DNA from: an uncultured Dokdonia sp.
Lineage (GTDB): Bacteria > Bacteroidota > Bacteroidia > Flavobacteriales > Flavobacteriaceae
DNA: 64,000 nucleotides
Reading direction: 5' to 3'
NCBI GenBank assembly: GCA_947503305.1
Contig: CANNDF010000003.1
Location: 434,001 to 498,000 of the forward strand
Shown piece by piece: positions 63,501 to 64,000 of this stretch (positions are counted from its first letter, which is position 1; each line of letters begins with the position of its first letter). The position numbers were made by a program, and so were the translations under genes. Below the pieces are notes generated by a model, which saw only the letters and a program-made list of their open reading frames with translations, did no database searches and was not told where the DNA came from.

Positions 63501-64000
63501 GCTGTAGGGCTCTCCACACAACGCCCTACATTTTATGATAATAGCACAGAAAATATTAATCATAATCCTGTTATCGATTTTAATACGGTTGATGATACAG
63601 AACTTAAAGCCAAAGGCGGGTATTATACCGAAGAATATTGGGTAGTCGTACAACCTGACGGTAATGTAAATAGTACATCACCCCTTCAAGGTATTGTAGC
63701 TGGTCGTAAAGCATCTCAAGAACTCGCAGAAGATGGAACTGGGTTATGGATTAATCCAGGATCATTACGTTTTCAATTTGATGATAATATTGTAAGCCAC
63801 ATGATAGGAACAACTCCTGGAAGTTTAACCGGTATTTCGGATGGTAGTTATGGACGTGCTTATGCAAGTTCTACTGATAGTTACGATAACGAGGTTATTA
63901 TTTTTAATATAAAAACTAATAATGCTGGTAATCAAACTGAGATTTATAAAAATGGAATTCAAATAGATAATTTATCTGGTGAAACCTCAGCTTTTCCTTT
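60528..64000 (+). CDS. Giant secreted multidomain adhesin, 5' part
   Basis: Open from the ATG at 60528 to the window end (1157 codons seen). Signal peptide to VFAT (~27). Domains in order: MAM-like (~51-210, homologous to the one in the M14 protein), GEVED (~274-362, ends FGEVEDYTINV), three choice-of-anchor/ASPM-SPD2-type immunoglobulin-like repeats starting at residues 369, 496 and 623 with an exact 127-residue (381-bp) period (DGDTTP, LTLTGASPYV, GTHNATI.IANND), a second jelly-roll (~755-940), and a concanavalin/LamG-like part. No enzyme motif is visible. Expected to end in a T9SS sorting domain beyond the window. Probable surface adhesin. Confidence 0.85.
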   Translation, partial: MKKITFTSALSTFVLIVLFSIQNVFATEIVDPIISASETEDIFACTGTTVTLPYSESFESGLGNWTQNAGDDGDWTRDSFGTPSNFTGPSQASNGTFYYYTEASLNPNENYILTSPCIDLTSESQAYFSFDYHMFGAFMGTLEVEVSDDAGGSWTNIFTRSGQQQNSNARPWRKEVIDLSAYAGSTINVRFSGTISTDYRSDMAIDNIVITSEPQYCGSAAIYNNSCIRRVALNTIDNNTPIESVSYTDFTSISTDLTVGSSYNLTTQINTNGNFFFGVYAWIDWNQDYIFDDATERYDMGTATNVTNGATSNSAVNFTVPLTAVIGQTRMRVSSRYNSYPTSSCDEDNSFFGEVEDYTINVLSGTPQPEINITGLGNTINNGDTTPVTTDDTDFGSVTTGASNANTFTIENTGTADLTLTGASPYVTVSGANASLFTVTTIPASTITAGNSTTFIITYAPLTGGTHNATISIANNDSNENPYTFDITGTGIGPEPEIALTGLGNLIVDGDTTPTTTDGTDFGVSAVGGNTANDFIISNSGSATLTLTGASPYVVISGSTYFSVTTIPSNSIASAGGSTTFQINYNPLAAGTHNATVSIANNDNDENPYTFDITGVATSTPTPEIDISGNGVSIADGDTTPDVADDTDFSTTVVGSSRVKGYTITNSGTATLTLTGASPYVTITGADAGQFTVASTPANSIAVSGSTIFQISYTPSAAGTHNATITVANDDSDEGTYNFDITATAIVDTSPKYTIYYENFDATNGSWTASNPGGNTVWTYGTNTTEQGTEGNYWYTSNYNDYASNSNTYVTSPTLDMSGFDNLFFQVDIRYNTDADTDDGMNVEYSDDDGATWTVLGAYSATPVGQWYDTDNVDALAAGADGWAGLNGGGAGGGRSDFRRASIDLPATLHNNTQVRLRFHFASDGSTNDDGVNFDNVFIKGDPLVPFSDPTEGPADITTNLKIWLKANANTSTTTDGNPLDGWSDNAFDNDAVGLSTQRPTFYDNSTENINHNPVIDFNTVDDTELKAKGGYYTEEYWVVVQPDGNVNSTSPLQGIVAGRKASQELAEDGTGLWINPGSLRFQFDDNIVSHMIGTTPGSLTGISDGSYGRAYASSTDSYDNEVIIFNIKTNNAGNQTEIYKNGIQIDNLSGETSAFP
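61632..62764 (+). repeat. Three tandem 381-bp domain repeats
   Basis: Units 61632-62012, 62013-62393 and 62394-~62764. First two have exactly the same length; protein similarity is clear but DNA is diverged, so the duplication is old. Confidence 0.75.

Noticed and set aside
1-64000. Complete mobile element, prophage, integrase, transposase, CRISPR or rRNA operon
   Set aside because: No matching proteins, repeats or RNA sequence were found on either strand.

Overview
The window is an AT-rich chromosomal segment of a member of the Flavobacteriaceae (Bacteroidota). Evidence: type IX secretion (T9SS) C-terminal sorting domains, PID-CTERM, GEVED, TapB, DUF2807 and DUF349 families, a hybrid two-component system with an AraC output domain, Bacteroidota-type promoters (TAnnTTTG at -7), A-rich leaders without Shine-Dalgarno sequences, and the MoxR/DUF58/BatA/DUF4175 operon typical of this phylum. 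No rRNA, integrase, transposase or CRISPR array is seen. A Dokdonia-like genus is possible but not proven.

Layout. 1-13.5 kb is mostly housekeeping: an envelope enzyme tail and a head-GIN lipoprotein, a LysM protein, a leftward operon (TPR protein, two DUF368 polyprenyl-phosphate translocase paralogues, aroE, DUF349), DUF2141, OxyR, a TIGR00266 protein, YqgE/AlgH, a class IV aminotransferase and a START-like protein. A tRNA-Met(CAT) follows at 13.66 kb. 13.9-17.1 kb is an accessory patch (uridine-kinase-like protein, DUF4345 with a WYL regulator, an orphan 40-aa leader ORF, a HEAT-like protein). 17.4-26.3 kb holds a hybrid sensor/regulator and a run of exported proteins that it probably controls (50-aa ORF, PQQ-like propeller, kelch-like propeller, OmpA, lipoproteins, TapB). 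26.6-32.7 kb is a second accessory patch (a protein with the leader of DUF4157-type secreted toxins, DUF2971, EthD, membrane AraC regulator, CBM9/beta-lactamase fusion). 32.7-43.6 kb carries the leftward MoxR operon and a TldD/TldE pair. 43.9-51.0 kb has CotH and a TetR-headed ABC/HlyD/TolC export operon. 51.2-54.7 kb has holA, an HSDR_N protein, a glycosyltransferase and an OmpA lipoprotein. 55-64 kb encodes very large secreted proteins: a T9SS M14 carboxypeptidase, a small PID-CTERM protein and a multidomain adhesin that runs off the window.

Most notable. (1) A dispersed perfect palindrome with core TTTCGCGAAA (usually GCTTTCGCGAAAGC, up to 22 bp) occurs 11 times. Eight copies lie inside genes without breaking them and are read only as (L/V)SRK or FAKA. 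(2) A direct repeat of TGTTACAT with exactly 21-bp spacing, 37 bp before a -7 element, is present both in front of the hybrid regulator and in front of its neighbouring operon, which gives a concrete autoregulated regulon. (3) The ABC ATPase of the export operon has lost its signature, Walker B and H-loop residues. (4) Two large surface-protein genes share a conserved ~50-bp upstream element about 90 bp before their start codons.
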